From Symbiodinium microadriaticum (taxonomy: Eukaryota > Sar > Dinophyceae > Suessiales > Symbiodiniaceae), in contig LSRX01000769.1 in NCBI GenBank assembly GCA_001939145.1, forward strand, positions 102,156 to 166,155: DNA of 64,000 nucleotides. Direction: 5' to 3'. This document shows positions 48,301 through 59,723 of the stretch, piece after piece (the first letter of the stretch is position 1; the number at the start of each line of letters is the position of its first letter). Position numbers and translations under genes: made by a program. The notes below the pieces were generated by a model. That model ran no database searches, was not told the DNA's origin, and worked only from the letters and a program-made list of their open reading frames with translations.

Positions 48301-49290
48301 ATTTAGGACTAGGGGTTTCCGAGGTTGGGCTTTGGGTTCACGACATGGGGCCAAGCTTTGGGGATTAAGGGCTAACCGGAACACAGCCCGGACAACCTTT
48401 AGGGCTGGGGTTTAGTTTAGGGATTAGGGGGGTTTGGGATTCAGGATTGAGGTTTAGGGATTAGGATTCGGGGTTGGGTTTCTAGGGTTTAGGGTTTAGG
48501 CTTCTGGGATTCAGGGTTCAGGGATTTAAGGCTTGAGGGTCAGGGTTGCCCGGAACACAGCCCGGACAACCCTTTAAGGCTCTGGGTTTGTTACTTGGGG
48601 ATTAGGGGTTTGAGGGTTTGGCCTTAGGGTTCACGACATGGGGCCAAAGCTTCGGGGATTAAGGGTTGCCCGGAACACAGCCCGGACAACCCTTATTAGG
48701 GCTAGCGTTTTGGGATATAGAACGCTAGCCGTTCGGTAGCGTCCTCGCACCTATCCATCTGCAAACCCGGGCTGCAGGGGTTGGGTTTCTAGTTCACGAC
48801 ATGGGGCCAAAGCTTCGGGGATTAAGGGTTGCCCGGAACACAGCCCGGACAACCCTTATTAGGGCTAGCGTTTTGGGATATAGAGTTTAGGGATTCGGGG
48901 GTTTGGGAGTCAGGATTGAGGTTTAGGGATTAGGATGCAGGGGTTGGGTTTCTAGGGTTTAGGGTTTAGGGATTCTGAGCTTTAAGACTGTAGGGTTAAG
49001 GGTTGCCCGGAAGAAAGCCCGGACAACCCTTTAGGCCTTAGGGTTTGTTACTTAGGGATTCGGGGTTTGAGGGCTTGGAAATAGGGTTCACGACAATGGC
49101 AAGCTTTGGGGATTAAGGGCTGACCGGAACACGGCCCGGACAACTCTTAGGGCTAGGGTTGGGATATAGGGTTTCGGGTTTCGGTGGTTTAGGATTCAGG
49201 ATTGAGGTTTAGGGATTAGGATTCGGGGTTGGGTTTCTGTGCTTTAGGGGTTGGGGTTTAGGAATTGAGAGCTTTCAGGGTATAGGCTTG
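48301..49290. repeat. Degenerate telomere-like repeats with CCCGGACAAC inserts
   Basis: TTTAGGG-like and GGGTTT units alternate with a repeated module (GTTCACGACATGGGG, CTTTGGGGATTAAGGG, CCGGAACACAGCCCGGACAA) that occurs four times (near 48340, 48630, 48795, 49085). A perfect nine-base stem, GCTAGCGTT with AACGCTAGC, lies at 48703-48731. Confidence 0.8.
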
Positions 49291-49865
49291 CCCGGAACAG
49301 AGCCCGGACAATCCTTTTGGGCTTGGGTTTTTGCCCAATACACTGAATCACTGAACTTTCGGCGCCCAAAGCAGTGCATGCTTGCCCTGTGTCACTCACG
49401 ACACATATGCTGGAGGCTAAACAAGAGGGCTTCTTGCACAATTCCAGACATAGTTTCCAACTCTGCTCTAGCCTGCGCAATCAAGACCAAAAGTCCTCGA
49501 GAACGCTAAAACACAACTATCTCGAAGCATGACTCGCAGGTCAGACTCAGGCGCTACTTTAGGGATTGAGAGCTTTAAGGGTATAGGCTTGCCCGGAACA
49601 GAGCCCGGACAATCCTTTTGGGCTTGGGTTTTTGCCCAATACACTGAATCACTGAACTTTCGGCGCCCAAAGCAGCGCATGCTTGCCCTGTGTCACTCAC
49701 GACACATATGACATATGCTGGAGGCTAAGCAAGAGGGCTTCTTGCACAATTCCAGACATAGTTTCCAACTCTGCTCTAGCCTGCGCAATCAAGACCAAAA
49801 GTCCTCGAGAACGCTAAAGCGCAACTATCTCGAAGCATGACTCGCAGGTCAGACTCAGGCGCTAC
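49262..49865. repeat. Near-identical direct tandem duplication, unit about 290 bp
   Basis: The segment from about 49265 to 49555 is repeated from about 49561 to 49865 with only a few changes. The copies differ by a small ACATATG insertion near 49710 and a few substitutions. The close identity suggests a recent event. Confidence 0.9.
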
Positions 49866-50570
49866 CACAGGAGGCTCACCGGGTATCGTACACCTCGAGC
49901 GTCATCCTACGCAACACTGCTGCTGCTGAACACAAGTCGCTCTGCGGAGCCCTCACTTCTACTGCGCAGTTCCAGTCTTTAGGGGTTTCTTCGTTCTTGT
50001 GGCTTTCGTTGAGGGCACTTAGGCTTTAGTGTATGGGCTCTAAAGATTGCCTTGGTGCTTATTCTGGACTGCTCTAGGCGGTAGCTGAAGCTGGTGTTGC
50101 TGCTCCTCTAAGGGTTCAGGGCTTTTTTTTTCGCCTCTTTTCCATCTGCCCAGTGGGTTGTCCGGAATACCATGCTGGTTGAGGCATGTGGGAGGGAGGC
50201 CGCTCTTCACACGAACCTAGATGACCACACTAGACCACACACCTAAACCGTCAAGCAAGAGCAAGCCCACTGTACGACCTCCCATCTGTGCGCAGACAGC
50301 TGAGCCTTCCGCCGGATAGCATCATCAGATTTATAGTGTAGGTAAACAAGCAACTAGTACTTCAACAACAGACTTCGCACCATCCCAAGCGGCGACTCCA
50401 CAGAAAAGGTACCTGAAGCAACCCAAATCAGGTTGCCATCCCCCTGAGCTCCGAGCAGCATCAACACAATCATTTAAGATAACACACCACTGTTCAGTGC
50501 ACTACTCCAGGGGTTCTCGTGGGTACATCTTTGCACATAGGCACGGGCTCTCTCCAACCAACAGAACATA
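49866..50570. other. No gene recognised (inside the inserted element)
   Basis: Unique-looking sequence between the duplicated block and the frameshifted gene; no motif seen. Confidence 0.4.
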
Positions 50571-50577
50571 ACCAAGG

Positions 50578-52249
50578 CTATACACCCACTTGCAACGAAC
50601 GGCTCATCAGCTGAGCCCAGGAGCCATTGTTACGCCTACTACTCTGCCCGCGGGGATCACTCGGCTCGTCTCCAGGGAAGACCCCCATAATCATTGTCTC
50701 GGCATCGTCGTCGGTTTCATAGTTCACTGTAGCGGGAACCTCTGCCATCGGCACCACGTTCACCTCATAGCTCTGCGTCTCCACTTCCGCCGGGTCCACT
50801 GTCGCAGCAGCTCTGATGAACTCGGCCATGTCCGTCCCAACCGCTTGGACCAGAGCCTCCCATCCAATGAGGCCCCCTGCCCATCGGTTGTACCACGGCC
50901 TCACCTCAGCATCGGCCGTGCGGAAGGTCCTTTGTCCCCTGAAACGGTCTTGCTCTGCATCGGCTGCAGTTTCTCGCTCGGCCTCAACTGCAGCTTGCTC
51001 CACTTCAAGCAACTTCTGCCTCGCCACCACGGGGTCCTGGACCTCGCCTTGGTACAAGTACTCGGTGTCAGTCAGTTCGTCGACCTCCACGCGAAACTGT
51101 GCCCGTTCTCCTGGACGAAGTCGAAGGAGGAGACTCTGAGCTCGAGCGCCTTGGCCATCAGCCACCTGTACTCGGACTGCTCGGGTTGTGCGTGTACTCC
51201 ATCCCAAGTGCGCTGCCAGGGTCGCTCTGTCCTCCAGCTGCGTTGTTGCTCGTGCCATTCGTACAGCTGGCCCTCCACCCATCTCTCCTCAGCCCAGTCT
51301 CTGAGCTGAAGTATTTGCTGGTGAGGTTCTGGAAGTCCTCGACTCACCCTGCTGGCCGCTTGCTCGGGTGGCTGCATATTCACCTGGACCAGGAGCGCGC
51401 CATCGTCCTCACCATCATCCTCAGCAATCTCAACCTCAACTTCCACTTCATCGTCCGGCCTTCGGCTGCTCCGTCAGCAGCAGCTGTACTTGAGGCCGTT
51501 CCCTCGGCAGGCACAGCCGGTTCTGCACTGGTGCCAGCCTCTGTCGGAGGCGGGTTCAGCCCCCTGTCGTGTGCCAGCTCGTCCATGTCACCTTCTGCCT
51601 CATCATCCTCCACCCTTATTGGGTCTGTGCCTGTGGCCCCGCTGGCAGTTCTCGGCCTTGTTTCGCACACTGCTGCTCCTCTGCCGCCTCTACCACGAGG
51701 TCCTCGTCCTCGGCCCGCGCTTCCAGGGACGAGCACTCGCGTCGTCGCTGTGACTGTGACACCGGGCCCTTGACGCCATGCCGCAGGATTGTCCACGAGC
51801 CGGCGGAGGCTGCGGCTGTCCTTCTTTTTAAGAAGGAATTTCTTCACTACGAAGGACGATTCCTCGCTTTCTCTCGGTTCCTTCCTCGACAGCAGGCGTC
51901 TCGACGGTGACGGTGGTCGCCCTGCCGCATCGGCTTTCGTCTCCACGTCCTTGGTCGCATGGCTCGGGTCGCAGCAGCTCTCAGGGCCACGTATAGCCCC
52001 CTGGCAGCTGCTGGGCATCGCCTGCTGGAACTCCAGCATCCAATACTCTCGTATCGTAAGCTCAATGTCTTCCTCCGGGTAGGCAATGTCGCTTTCAGGC
52101 ACTGTCGCCCATCCTGGGACGGGTTGCTGTGCTTCTTGTTGATGCCAGGTCCTCCTCAGCCCTTCAACCCACCGTCTAGCAACCATGTCGTAGTGCACAT
52201 CTCGCCTTGCTGCGATCCTTGCATCCACTCTGTCAGCCAAGCCCCACAT
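50578..52249 (-). pseudogene. Gene of unknown family in the inserted element, two frame changes
   Basis: Three overlapping minus-strand frames follow each other: 52249-about 51450 (YDMVARRWVEGLRRTWHQQ, TIREYWMLEFQQAM, a Lys-rich FVVKKFLLKKKDSR, an Arg/Gly tract and an acidic linker), about 51450-51200 (EVEIAEDDGEDDGALLVQ, ILQLRDWAEERWVEG) and about 51200-50578 (RAQFRVEVDELTDTEYLYQ, WYNRWAGGLIGWEALVQAV, EVNVVPMAEVPATVNYE). Codon use and continuous composition indicate that they were one protein of about 550 residues, with single-base shifts near 51450 and 51200. The family is not recognised. It may be the element's structural (gag-like) or replication protein, but no catalytic motif is visible. 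Confidence 0.5.
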
Positions 52250-52664
52250 GTCGTGGCCACGGCTTCAGGGTTTTGGGTTTCAGGTACGCAGGGTCCACAA
52301 CTCAAGGATTCGACGGCCTGCTCAAGGCTTGGAAAGCCTAGGACTTCAATCTAGGAGAGGGCTGGATTGGAGTTTCACGGCAGCTTAGTGCTTTGGATTT
52401 ACACGATAGGCTTGCTTTCGCAGGGCATGTTTTGCGGCACAAGTAAGCTCCGTATGGTTTTAGGGGTGAGTAATACGACATAGCCATACCGACTTTAATA
52501 AGAGCAGCAACTACTATTACATAGCAAGGCTAGACAGCGAATCCCAACCTGTGACAGCTAGCTTCCAAGCAACCCACTTCTGCCTGGCACGGCAGAGCCC
52601 GCTTGAAGTTTCGCGGCGGTTGCTGACGTCTTGGGACCCGCGAGTCGGGACTTCATTCGAACGG

Positions 52665-52790
52665 TTTAGAGTTTAGGTCTAGGGTTTAAACGATATAAAT
52701 ATAGATATAGATATAGATATAGATATAAATAAAAAAATAAAGATATAGATAAAGATATAAATATAGATTTATAAACCGTAAACTCAATTA
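52665..52790. repeat. AT-rich (ATAGAT) repeat
   Basis: Imperfect GATATA units of about 125 bases, framed by a GTTTAGAGTTTAG-type telomere-like patch. Confidence 0.85.
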
Positions 52791-52796
52791 GACACG

Positions 52797-52985
52797 AGCC
52801 GCGAACTGGGTACCTGGCCGTGGGGCGGGATGGGGTGGGGGGAGGCGCCACACAAAGCTTAGCACGAGACACAACAAAAGTAAAAAAACAACGAACTGGG
52901 TCCGGCCAGGTGGGGAGGGATGGGTCGGGGGGAGACCCCACACACAGCAGCACAGGACAAACGAAAGGCGATAATATATCTATAT
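52797..52985. repeat. Direct tandem duplication, unit about 95 bp
   Basis: Two copies begin GAACTGGGT, followed by a G-rich segment (GGGATGGGTCGGGGGGAG type) and a CACACA plus AGCACGAGAC/AGCACAGGAC segment. Confidence 0.75.
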
Positions 52986-53610
52986 CTATGTCTACCGGGT
53001 TCCGGCTTGGGCTCCGATCGGCCCTGATTGGTTCTGTACTCGGGGGGCGGCTGGCTCTTGCAAAGCAGCCGGGCTTGACTGTGGAGCGGGCTTGGGGCCA
53101 GGAAGAGCCCCAACTTGCTGTTGCTCTAGTACTCCTGCCTCATCAGATACATACTAATCTCTCGATTTGCAGCTCAAAGGCCTTAAACCCAATACCCCAA
53201 GCCGCAGACTCCACGGCCCAAAGCCTTGCACCCCAAACTCTCGGGAAGCCCGAGACCCCTGCCTGACTGTCCTCCTGGGCAATTTGAAGCGAAGTGCCTC
53301 TGCTTCAGAGATGGTGAGGCCACTAGTGAGGCTCAGCAGGTTGTTGCAACACCATCACGGGAGGAACTTCTGGGCAAACTCAACCCCTTGCCCGCAGGCA
53401 CTATCATCACAAGAAGCAAGGTTATCATTAGGGCAACTTTACCTATGACCCTAAACCTAAACCTTAAATCTCGTGACATGCAGACAGCGTGTTCAGACCT
53501 CAACATGTAGGTTTTGTGGGTTTCAGGGCTTTGGTGGATTAAGGTGTTACGGTGTGATCAGGTAGATGACGCCTTTTATTGCGCAAGGACTCTGGGCTGG
53601 CTCGACCTGG

Positions 53611-54353
53611 CTACGCCTTGACCCTTCGGCAGCGCCGGGGTCGCTGGCCGTCGCTGCGATTGCTGAGTCCGACCGCAGCAGCCTTCCAGAAAACGGCTAG
53701 GCGCCATTTGATCCACTCGCACAAGCAGTGCTCGATGTTTGCGACGGAATGTTGTCGCCACCCACCAGCGTAGCCTGACTCGAACACGTGGCGCTGCAAG
53801 TCTGTCACGCAAGCGCGCAAGGTCTCCTGGCACGTAGTGCGCCGACGCATCCGTTTGGGAAAAAGGTGGTCCAGGGCCTTGATAGCGCCATTGCCACAGA
53901 TGGTCATGTGGGTAGGACTGAAGAAGACAAGGCTGTCTGCTGTAGGCATAACATCCGACAAAACGTTTAAAGCGTGACACGCAAGAAAATCTCCACAGCC
54001 CGGGATGTGCTTGGTGAGGATGCGGATCGCTGCTTTGGATCGCTGCAACAAGCAAGACTCTGTTTCTGCATTGTGCTTGAGGTTTTGCACCACATCGCCG
54101 ATGTTGCGCTTAAGCGCGTGCAGCAGGTCTGCCAGCTGTTGGTACTTGGTTGTGCCACGTTGCGTCAATGTCATGTACGGCCAGTCTGCCCAGGCTGTTT
54201 CTGGCAGGTTGCTGAAACTCCTTCGCACCTGATTTGCGAGATCGCGTGCTGGGGGCAGTGCAGCAGTCGGGTCGAAGATATCGCGGCCGGAACCGTGCAG
54301 GACTTCTGTCATTGCCGTCAGAACAGAACGCCTAAGCCGGAATGCACCCTCAT
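53611..54353 (-). CDS. HMUDK_hel-like domain (alpha-glutamyl/putrescinyl thymine pyrophosphorylase family), last exon
   Basis: An open frame of about 247 codons starts behind an AG acceptor (54354-54355) and ends in a stop at 53611. It reads FRLRRSVLTAMTEVL at the start, IPGCGDFLACHALNVL near the middle, ICGNGAIKALDHLFP about 30 residues on, and VANIEHCLCEWIKWRL near the end. These match in order the hallmarks of the helical domain of 5-hydroxymethyluracil DNA kinase and thymine pyrophosphorylase proteins: LPGIGPFLAYQ, GPGAxxGL and the xDIExxLCExDKYxR box. Family members act on hydroxymethyluracil in phage DNA to build modified thymines. In this copy the GPGA box is GNGA and the DKY is IKW, so activity is uncertain. 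The ATG at 54312 is inside the exon; upstream exons are probably at 54642-55464. No upstream kinase motif was seen. Confidence 0.6.
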
Positions 54354-54369
54354 CTCAAAACAATAAACC

Positions 54370-54625
54370 CTAAACCACTTCACTAGACAAACAAAAGCGA
54401 GTGCGATTGTACCAGGAACATGTTTGCCCTTGCGGGCCCCACACTGCCATTCGACACCCTGACCAGGCAGGCACCCCCCTGAAAGGCCTTGAACTGCCAT
54501 CCTAAACCTTCACCAGGCAAGCACCCCCCTTACAGCTATCCTAAACCCTCACCAACAGGCAGCCCCGTTAAAGGCCTTGCGCTGCCATCCTAAACACTGA
54601 TCAAGCAGGGGCCCCCCTTTTGAGG
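54370..54625. repeat. Tandem repeat, unit about 60-65 bp
   Basis: Four degenerate units with CTGCCATCCTAAACC, CACCAGGCAAGCACCCCCC and AAAGGCCTT segments. It may be the intron between two exons of the HMUDK-like gene. Confidence 0.75.
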
Positions 54626-54641
54626 CCCTCCTTAAAACCTC

Positions 54642-55464
54642 CTAAACGCTGCACAGTGCTATCTTCATGCTAAGGCTCTTGGGCAAAAAAGCCCAGACCA
54701 CGCAAGTGGCCACTGCGACTTGCGTGCTTGCGCCTTCCAGTTGTTGGCACACCCATCGGTTGCCAGCATCCAGCTGTCTTTCCACGTTGCAAAAATGGAA
54801 CTCTTGCACCACGCTCCGCTCGCAGTCTTGCCACGACGCCACCGGGAGCTGCTGACAACAGCTACCATCACTGTCACTGCGCAAGTGCAGGAAACGTACG
54901 AATGAGTCCAATTCCTGGACATTCAAACCAAGCCTGGCTGCATAAAATTTCTGCTGTTTGGGTGTCCTCGATCGAGCGAGGCCACCCTTGCGGGCCGTTT
55001 CTGGCGTCAGCGCGTGCCCACGCTTGCGAGCAAACTTGCCTTGCAACCGAGCAATGGCCTTGTCCAGTGCGCTCTTGGAGAGTCGAAGGGACGCAGTATT
55101 CAGGTGCTTAATGGCTTGGCCAGCCTTTCTTTGGTCAGCGGGCACGTGGGTGACTGTTACGAGGCACAAGTGCGCTTCGCTAACCCTACCTATAGTCTCC
55201 ATTGCAATTCTTTTTATAGGACCAGTTACGGTATCCCCATAACACGCTTGCGCACGGGTACGAAAGAGCTAAAAAAATCACTTGCTCGCTCCCATTGCCC
55301 TCTGGGCCTTCCGACAAAGCTGTAACCTGTGGCTCCTCCTTCGCCTCTGCCTTCGCCTTTGCTTTGGGGGCCTTCTCCTTGTTCTGCTTGCTCTTGCCCT
55401 TTGGCTTCGGGGTCTCCTCCTGTGGCTCCTCCTTCGCCTCTGCCGCGCCTGCGCACGGGTACAA
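54642..55464 (-). CDS. Probable upstream exons of the HMUDK-like gene; Lys/Glu-rich linker and unknown domain
   Basis: The frame 55464-55240 reads EAKEEPQEETPKPKGKSK and KAKAKAEAKEEPQVTALSEG, a charged linker of the type often found in nuclear proteins. The frame 55202-54642 reads LRLSKSALDKAIARLQGKF, LTPETARKGGLARSRTP, FYAARLGLNVQELDSFVRF and ends in a stop at 54642. The two are in different frames and overlap slightly, so an intron or a shift lies between them. They precede the HMUDK-like exon on the same strand by about 300 bases. The link to that gene is inferred from order and strand only. Confidence 0.4.
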
Positions 55465-55500
55465 AGGAGCTCATGTACTCGCTCGCTCGCTCGCTATGCA
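55250..55500. repeat. Duplicated segment within the linker-coding region
   Basis: The stretch CTTGCGCACGGGTACGAAAG at 55251 and a closely related one at about 55449 flank the linker. TGTGGCTCCTCCTTCGCC occurs at both 55329 and 55422. Partial duplication of the coding region is likely. Confidence 0.7.
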
Positions 55501-55504
55501 CTGA

Positions 55505-57715
55505 CTCACTCCCTGACTCACTCGGTCACTTTGAGCGTACCGCAGCAAAGGACACCTGCCGGGTACGGACTCCTTTACTTTCCAGGCCTGCTGCGAGTCC
55601 ACGTCGACGAGACTGTGCATGAATCGCTGGTTTCTTCGTGGTGGGGCCTTCGCACGGGAGCAACGTAACAGAGAGCTGCGTGCCACTACCCAAGCCTGCA
55701 GGCTTGGCATCCAGGACGACGAAGCTCGCTAGCCGTCTTGGCTTTCTTCTGAGCAACGGAGCCATCTGAGAGCAAGTTATGGTCTATGATAGCGCAGTAT
55801 AACTGAAACTTCATTGCTGTCCGGGCCTGCTGCGTTTGCCTCCGCCTCTGCCCCAGCATCCGCGCCGGGGCCTCTACCCAACGCGAGTGCTTCGCATTAT
55901 CACTGCATTCACTTCCCCCTCAGCTCCTTCACCGCACTGGTCTCTTGAACGCCGAGGACGGCGAACACGAATCGCCGACTTCTTCTGCAGCTTCCTGCAA
56001 CGAACCGGATCACCCCATTCAATGTGCAAGCGCGGAAGTCGTTACAATTAGATTCCGTTTAAGCCCCCCCCACCCCCTGCAGTCCCGATGGATGGGTCGA
56101 CGTCCAGAAGTCCGCCCATCCTTCTACGAGGATCGTCTCGTTGCTGCAGGACAGGGATCACGAGTCGGTTCCGCAGACCCATCGGATGCACCGCCTCCGC
56201 GCAAAACTTCGACCTGGACTTCTTCGAAACTCTCATCTCGGCCACGCTGGCCTCCTCCGCCTTCCTGTCTTTGGAACATGACCTCCACGGTATGCAGTCA
56301 CTACTCCGAACCCCCAACGGCCCAGCCCTGCGTGAGAGGCCCAGGCCTGACAAGTTCGACGCTCGCGTTCTTGCGCTTCTTACGGCCTCCCGCTTGCGAT
56401 AGGCCGTTCACTGCAGCCTCCCCACGCCCCCGTCCGTGTGACAGCGTGAAACGCAGCCAAATTGCCGTAGTGCGACGCGGCAACCGCTTTCCTGGCGCAC
56501 TGCGGCGCGTTGACCGGGCTCCTGTCAGAAAAGCCATCTAAGAGACTGATGTGATGAGCATACCCAACTGGACAGGATTCAGAGCCACTCCCTGCCTGCC
56601 CAAACCCATGTCGGAGAACTGCTTGTCAGACACCTTAATTCAGAAACGAGCATTGCACTATTTATAAGCTCCTATATTATGTTTTACATTGTCTTTCGCC
56701 GCTGGGCGCATGAAACCCTCCGATCGAAACTCCCTCCGTGAGGCCTCTTGAAGGCCGAGTTGAGATCTCTGCGGACCGCCTGCAGAGAAATGCATTAATG
56801 AGTTAAAGCTGACCTCGGCCTAGAAGTCCGAGCAGCCTGGAAGTTGAAGCGGAAAGAAAAAAACACCAAACCCGGATGCGTTCCCCGACCTTGGCCACTG
56901 GACTGTGGACAACCTGGACCGGCTCCTCCCGCAAGAACGATTGAAAGGCACACGAACATAACCAGCCGCCGTCCACGCCTTGGCTGCGAAGGCAGCTGTC
57001 TGGACCTGCAAGGCGCCAAACGTGTGAGCCCAACTGACCGCGACATGCCCCCGACCTTCCCGGCTGCCTCACGAGCTGTCTGGGCCGAGTCGTCCACAGG
57101 GTCCACAAACATAGTTGGAAAGTACGCCGGCACCGGCATTGACGACAAGGCCTCTGACTTTGGCTTCCAAAGGATAGTTCGGATGTTTTATTGTGCTTGG
57201 CAGGCCACATGACCCTGGAGCTTCTAGCTCGAATTAAGGAGCGGGTGAAGGGCCCAAGTCATGCTCGTGATGTTTTGTGATTGCAAACGGGCCCGAGGCC
57301 CGGCAGCTTAGAGAGCCACATGATCCTGGCGTTTCTAGTTGGCTGTTGCGGAGCTCATCTTCCCCCACCCCTCCCATAAATAGCCTCGACTTCTGACTGC
57401 AATGTAATGTAATTCCCCCGGCCCTCCCATGAATAGCCTCGAGGAGCTCTTTCGCCAGCTTCGCCCTGACGCAGGGATTGCTGGACAGTACGACGGGACA
57501 AGTGCTCACGGCCAGGCCTCTGACTGGCTTGTCAATACCTGCAAACACGCCAGGCATGTTAATATCAAAATTAGACTTTCGAAGGCTAGTTTTTTTCAGT
57601 CCAAGGTTTGGCCTCAGCCGTGCCGGAGGACTCGGGCACCGCTGCTTCGACCTGCGACAGGCTTGGCGATGCCCGGCTAGTGTGCCAGTGCGACTGCAGA
57701 CTCATTCCCCCCCCC
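55505..57715. other. No gene recognised (inside the inserted element)
   Basis: Some frames on both strands are long (for example plus 55945-56541), but none shows a recognisable motif, and opposite frames overlap. Confidence 0.35.
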
Positions 57716-57719
57716 CGCC

Positions 57720-58210
57720 CCCCCCTAGACCGGCCTCGAGTTCTGAAAAAAGACCCGGTTCGGCAACTTCCTCCTGACGTCGAGGGAGGTGGTCGCATGT
57801 ACAGTAACCCGCGCAGTCAGGACCAGAGCCTTGACGATCAGAGCTTTCGGAACCTACAACATGCCAAGCATGTGAGCAAGGACTCGACCTGATTAATGCA
57901 TTGCTTCTGCGTGCGCGGCTGCAGACTCATTTCCCCCCACACCGGCCTCGTGTTCTGAAGCAAGAGGCGCTTCGGCAACTTCCTCCTCAGGTCGAGGGAG
58001 GTGGTCGCACGTACACTGCCCCCATACCGGCCTCGAGTTCTGAAGAAAGAGGCGCTTCGGCAACTTCCTCCTAGGGTCGAGAGAGGTGGTCGCACGTACA
58101 GCAACCTGCCCAGTCACGACCAGAGCCTCCACGATCGGAACTTTCGGGGCCTACAACATGCCAGGCATGTAAGCAAGGACTCCAAATGGAACCTAATTAA
58201 TGCATTCACG
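57720..58210. repeat. Nested tandem repeats, units about 80 bp and about 350 bp
   Basis: Three copies of a unit with CGGCCTCGAGTTCTGAA, GCGCTTCGGCAACTTCCTCC and GAGGTGGTCGCACGTACA (near 57725, 57945 and 58025). Two copies are followed by the same 100-base tail ending in a CTACAACATGCCA segment (near 57850 and 58150). Confidence 0.8.
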
Positions 58211-58229
58211 TATGTTTAGCCTCAACCGC

Positions 58230-59280
58230 GCCGGATGACTCAGGCACCGTTGCTGGGACCTCACAGACTTGACACGCACGCGAGACGATCAGCGCTCCAG
58301 TCACGGCCTGACTCGCAGTTGCCCTGGAAGCCGCCACAGCCTGGCCACGGTGCCCCGGCCAGCAAAACGGCTTCTGGTGCTCTGCTCGAACCCAGCCTCC
58401 GAAAAAAAACACCCTGCGGCAGAGGCCGAAGCACGGAGTTTGGCACCCGCTTTTGCCACATCCCTTGCAGCTTTGCCAGCTTGGGCCATAACCACTCTCC
58501 GTTGAAGCCCTCTACAAAGACAATGGCTACACAATCATCGGTGGGTCTGGCGGCTTGAAACTGTAGAACCGACCGCACAAGCCCCTGATACCTCTAAAAT
58601 GCGAAACCCGAAGCCCTCGAGTGGCTTTGACGATGGGTTGCCAGGTCTGCGGGATCCACTTAGAACAGCTTCATAGGCAAAGGTGCTATTGCCCCATCCA
58701 ACGAACCAACAAACCGACCCATCCAAAACGAGGTTAGTGTCTCGCCTGAGGCATCATCGCGAAGACCGAGCCCACGCCTCGAAGCGGAGAATTGGGACTG
58801 CAACCGAAAGTGGGCCAAAGTTCGGCTCTCGTGCCGGGAAATTACACCACGCCAACCATCCGAATTCCTCGCATCAACGGCAAGACCATGGCTCGAACCT
58901 TGAAACCCACAGAACCCGAAGACCCCAACCCTAGTATCCGGGCTGTTGTTCAGAGCCCAGAAAGGCTCCTGTTCGAAGCCTATCAAAATATATAAGATGC
59001 ATCCCAGCGGCAAACAGAGGTACACGACGGACCGGAGGAAGATCATGGGCATCAGGGCTTGGGGTGGGTTTAGGGCTTACGTTTCGGGATAGCACGGTTC
59101 GGGGACTTAGGGCTTTGCACGGGGGTTTAAGGGATTTGAGGATGGCAGATTATAGGACGGATTGGGATGATTTCGAGTGTAAGGCGGACGTGGGCTTCAC
59201 AGTTAGGGTTCAAGGACTGGTTTGCTTTCGGGACGGTTTAGGACTTATAGAGGTTTAGGGGTTTTTAAAAAGGACAGCGA
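58230..59280. other. No gene recognised (inside the inserted element)
   Basis: No motif seen. TTTAGGG-like patches occur near 59060-59130 and 59225-59270. Confidence 0.4.
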
Positions 59281-59284
59281 GTTA

Positions 59285-59723
59285 GGGCTACGGTCGCGGC
59301 GGTTGAGAGCGTGGGCTTGTCCGGGCTGTGGTCCGGGCTGATCGTCCTGACTGTCCGGGGTTCCTGTGGTCTTGTCTGGGCTGTCCGGGCTGGCTGATTG
59401 TGCCGGCTGTCGGCTTCATTTGGCCTTGTCCGGGCTGTGGTCCGGGCTGATCGTCCTGGCTGTCCAGGGTTCTTGTGGTCTTGTCCGGTCGGTCCGTGCT
59501 GGCCGGCGAGGTGATCTTCGTGAATGTCCGAACTTCCTGTCAGGTGGTCCGGGCTGTCCTGTTTGTTTGTCCGGGCAGTCCGGTCTGTTGTCCGGGCTGT
59601 CTGTGGGGTTGTCCGGGCTGTCCTGTTTGTTTGTCCGGGCTGTCCGGGCTGTTGTCCGGGCTGTCCGGGTTGTGGGGGGTCGGAAGTGACACCTCTTGGG
59701 GGGTCCGAAGCGACCCTGTTTCC
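59285..59723. repeat. Right terminal inverted repeat with GTCCGGGCTGT array
   Basis: On the plus strand, degenerate GTCCGGGCTGT units run from about 59316 to 59682 and are followed by a terminus with GGGGGGTCGGAAGTGAC and GGGGGGTCCGAAGCGAC. This is the reverse complement of the left end at 48065-48300. The array here is longer and less regular at its inner side. Confidence 0.85.

Larger units (their letters stand above)
48065..59723. mobile_element. 11.66-kb transposable element with terminal inverted repeats, inserted in a transposase gene
   Basis: The left end starts GGTAGCGGTGTCGCTTC; the right end, read on the other strand, starts GGAAACAGGGTCGCTTC. Both go on with a CGGACCCCCC or CGACCCCCC segment, GTCACTTCCGACCCCCCAC, and then arrays of CCCGGACAGCCCGGACAAC. 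The ends are flanked by an 8-bp duplication. An 8-bp duplication with ends starting GG fits Merlin-type elements (hAT and P elements also make 8 bp, with other ends); this is inference. Cargo: telomere-like and CCCGGACAAC repeats (48300-49290), a duplicated 280-bp block, a frameshifted gene (50578-52249), a gene with an HMUDK-like domain (53611-55464), and more tandem repeats (57720-58210, 59285-59700). No intact transposase was found inside it, so it is probably non-autonomous or its enzyme is not recognisable. Confidence 0.8.

Noticed and set aside
55945..56541. 198-codon plus frame as a gene
   Set aside because: Pro/Arg/Ser-rich composition without a motif, overlapping an equally open minus-strand frame.
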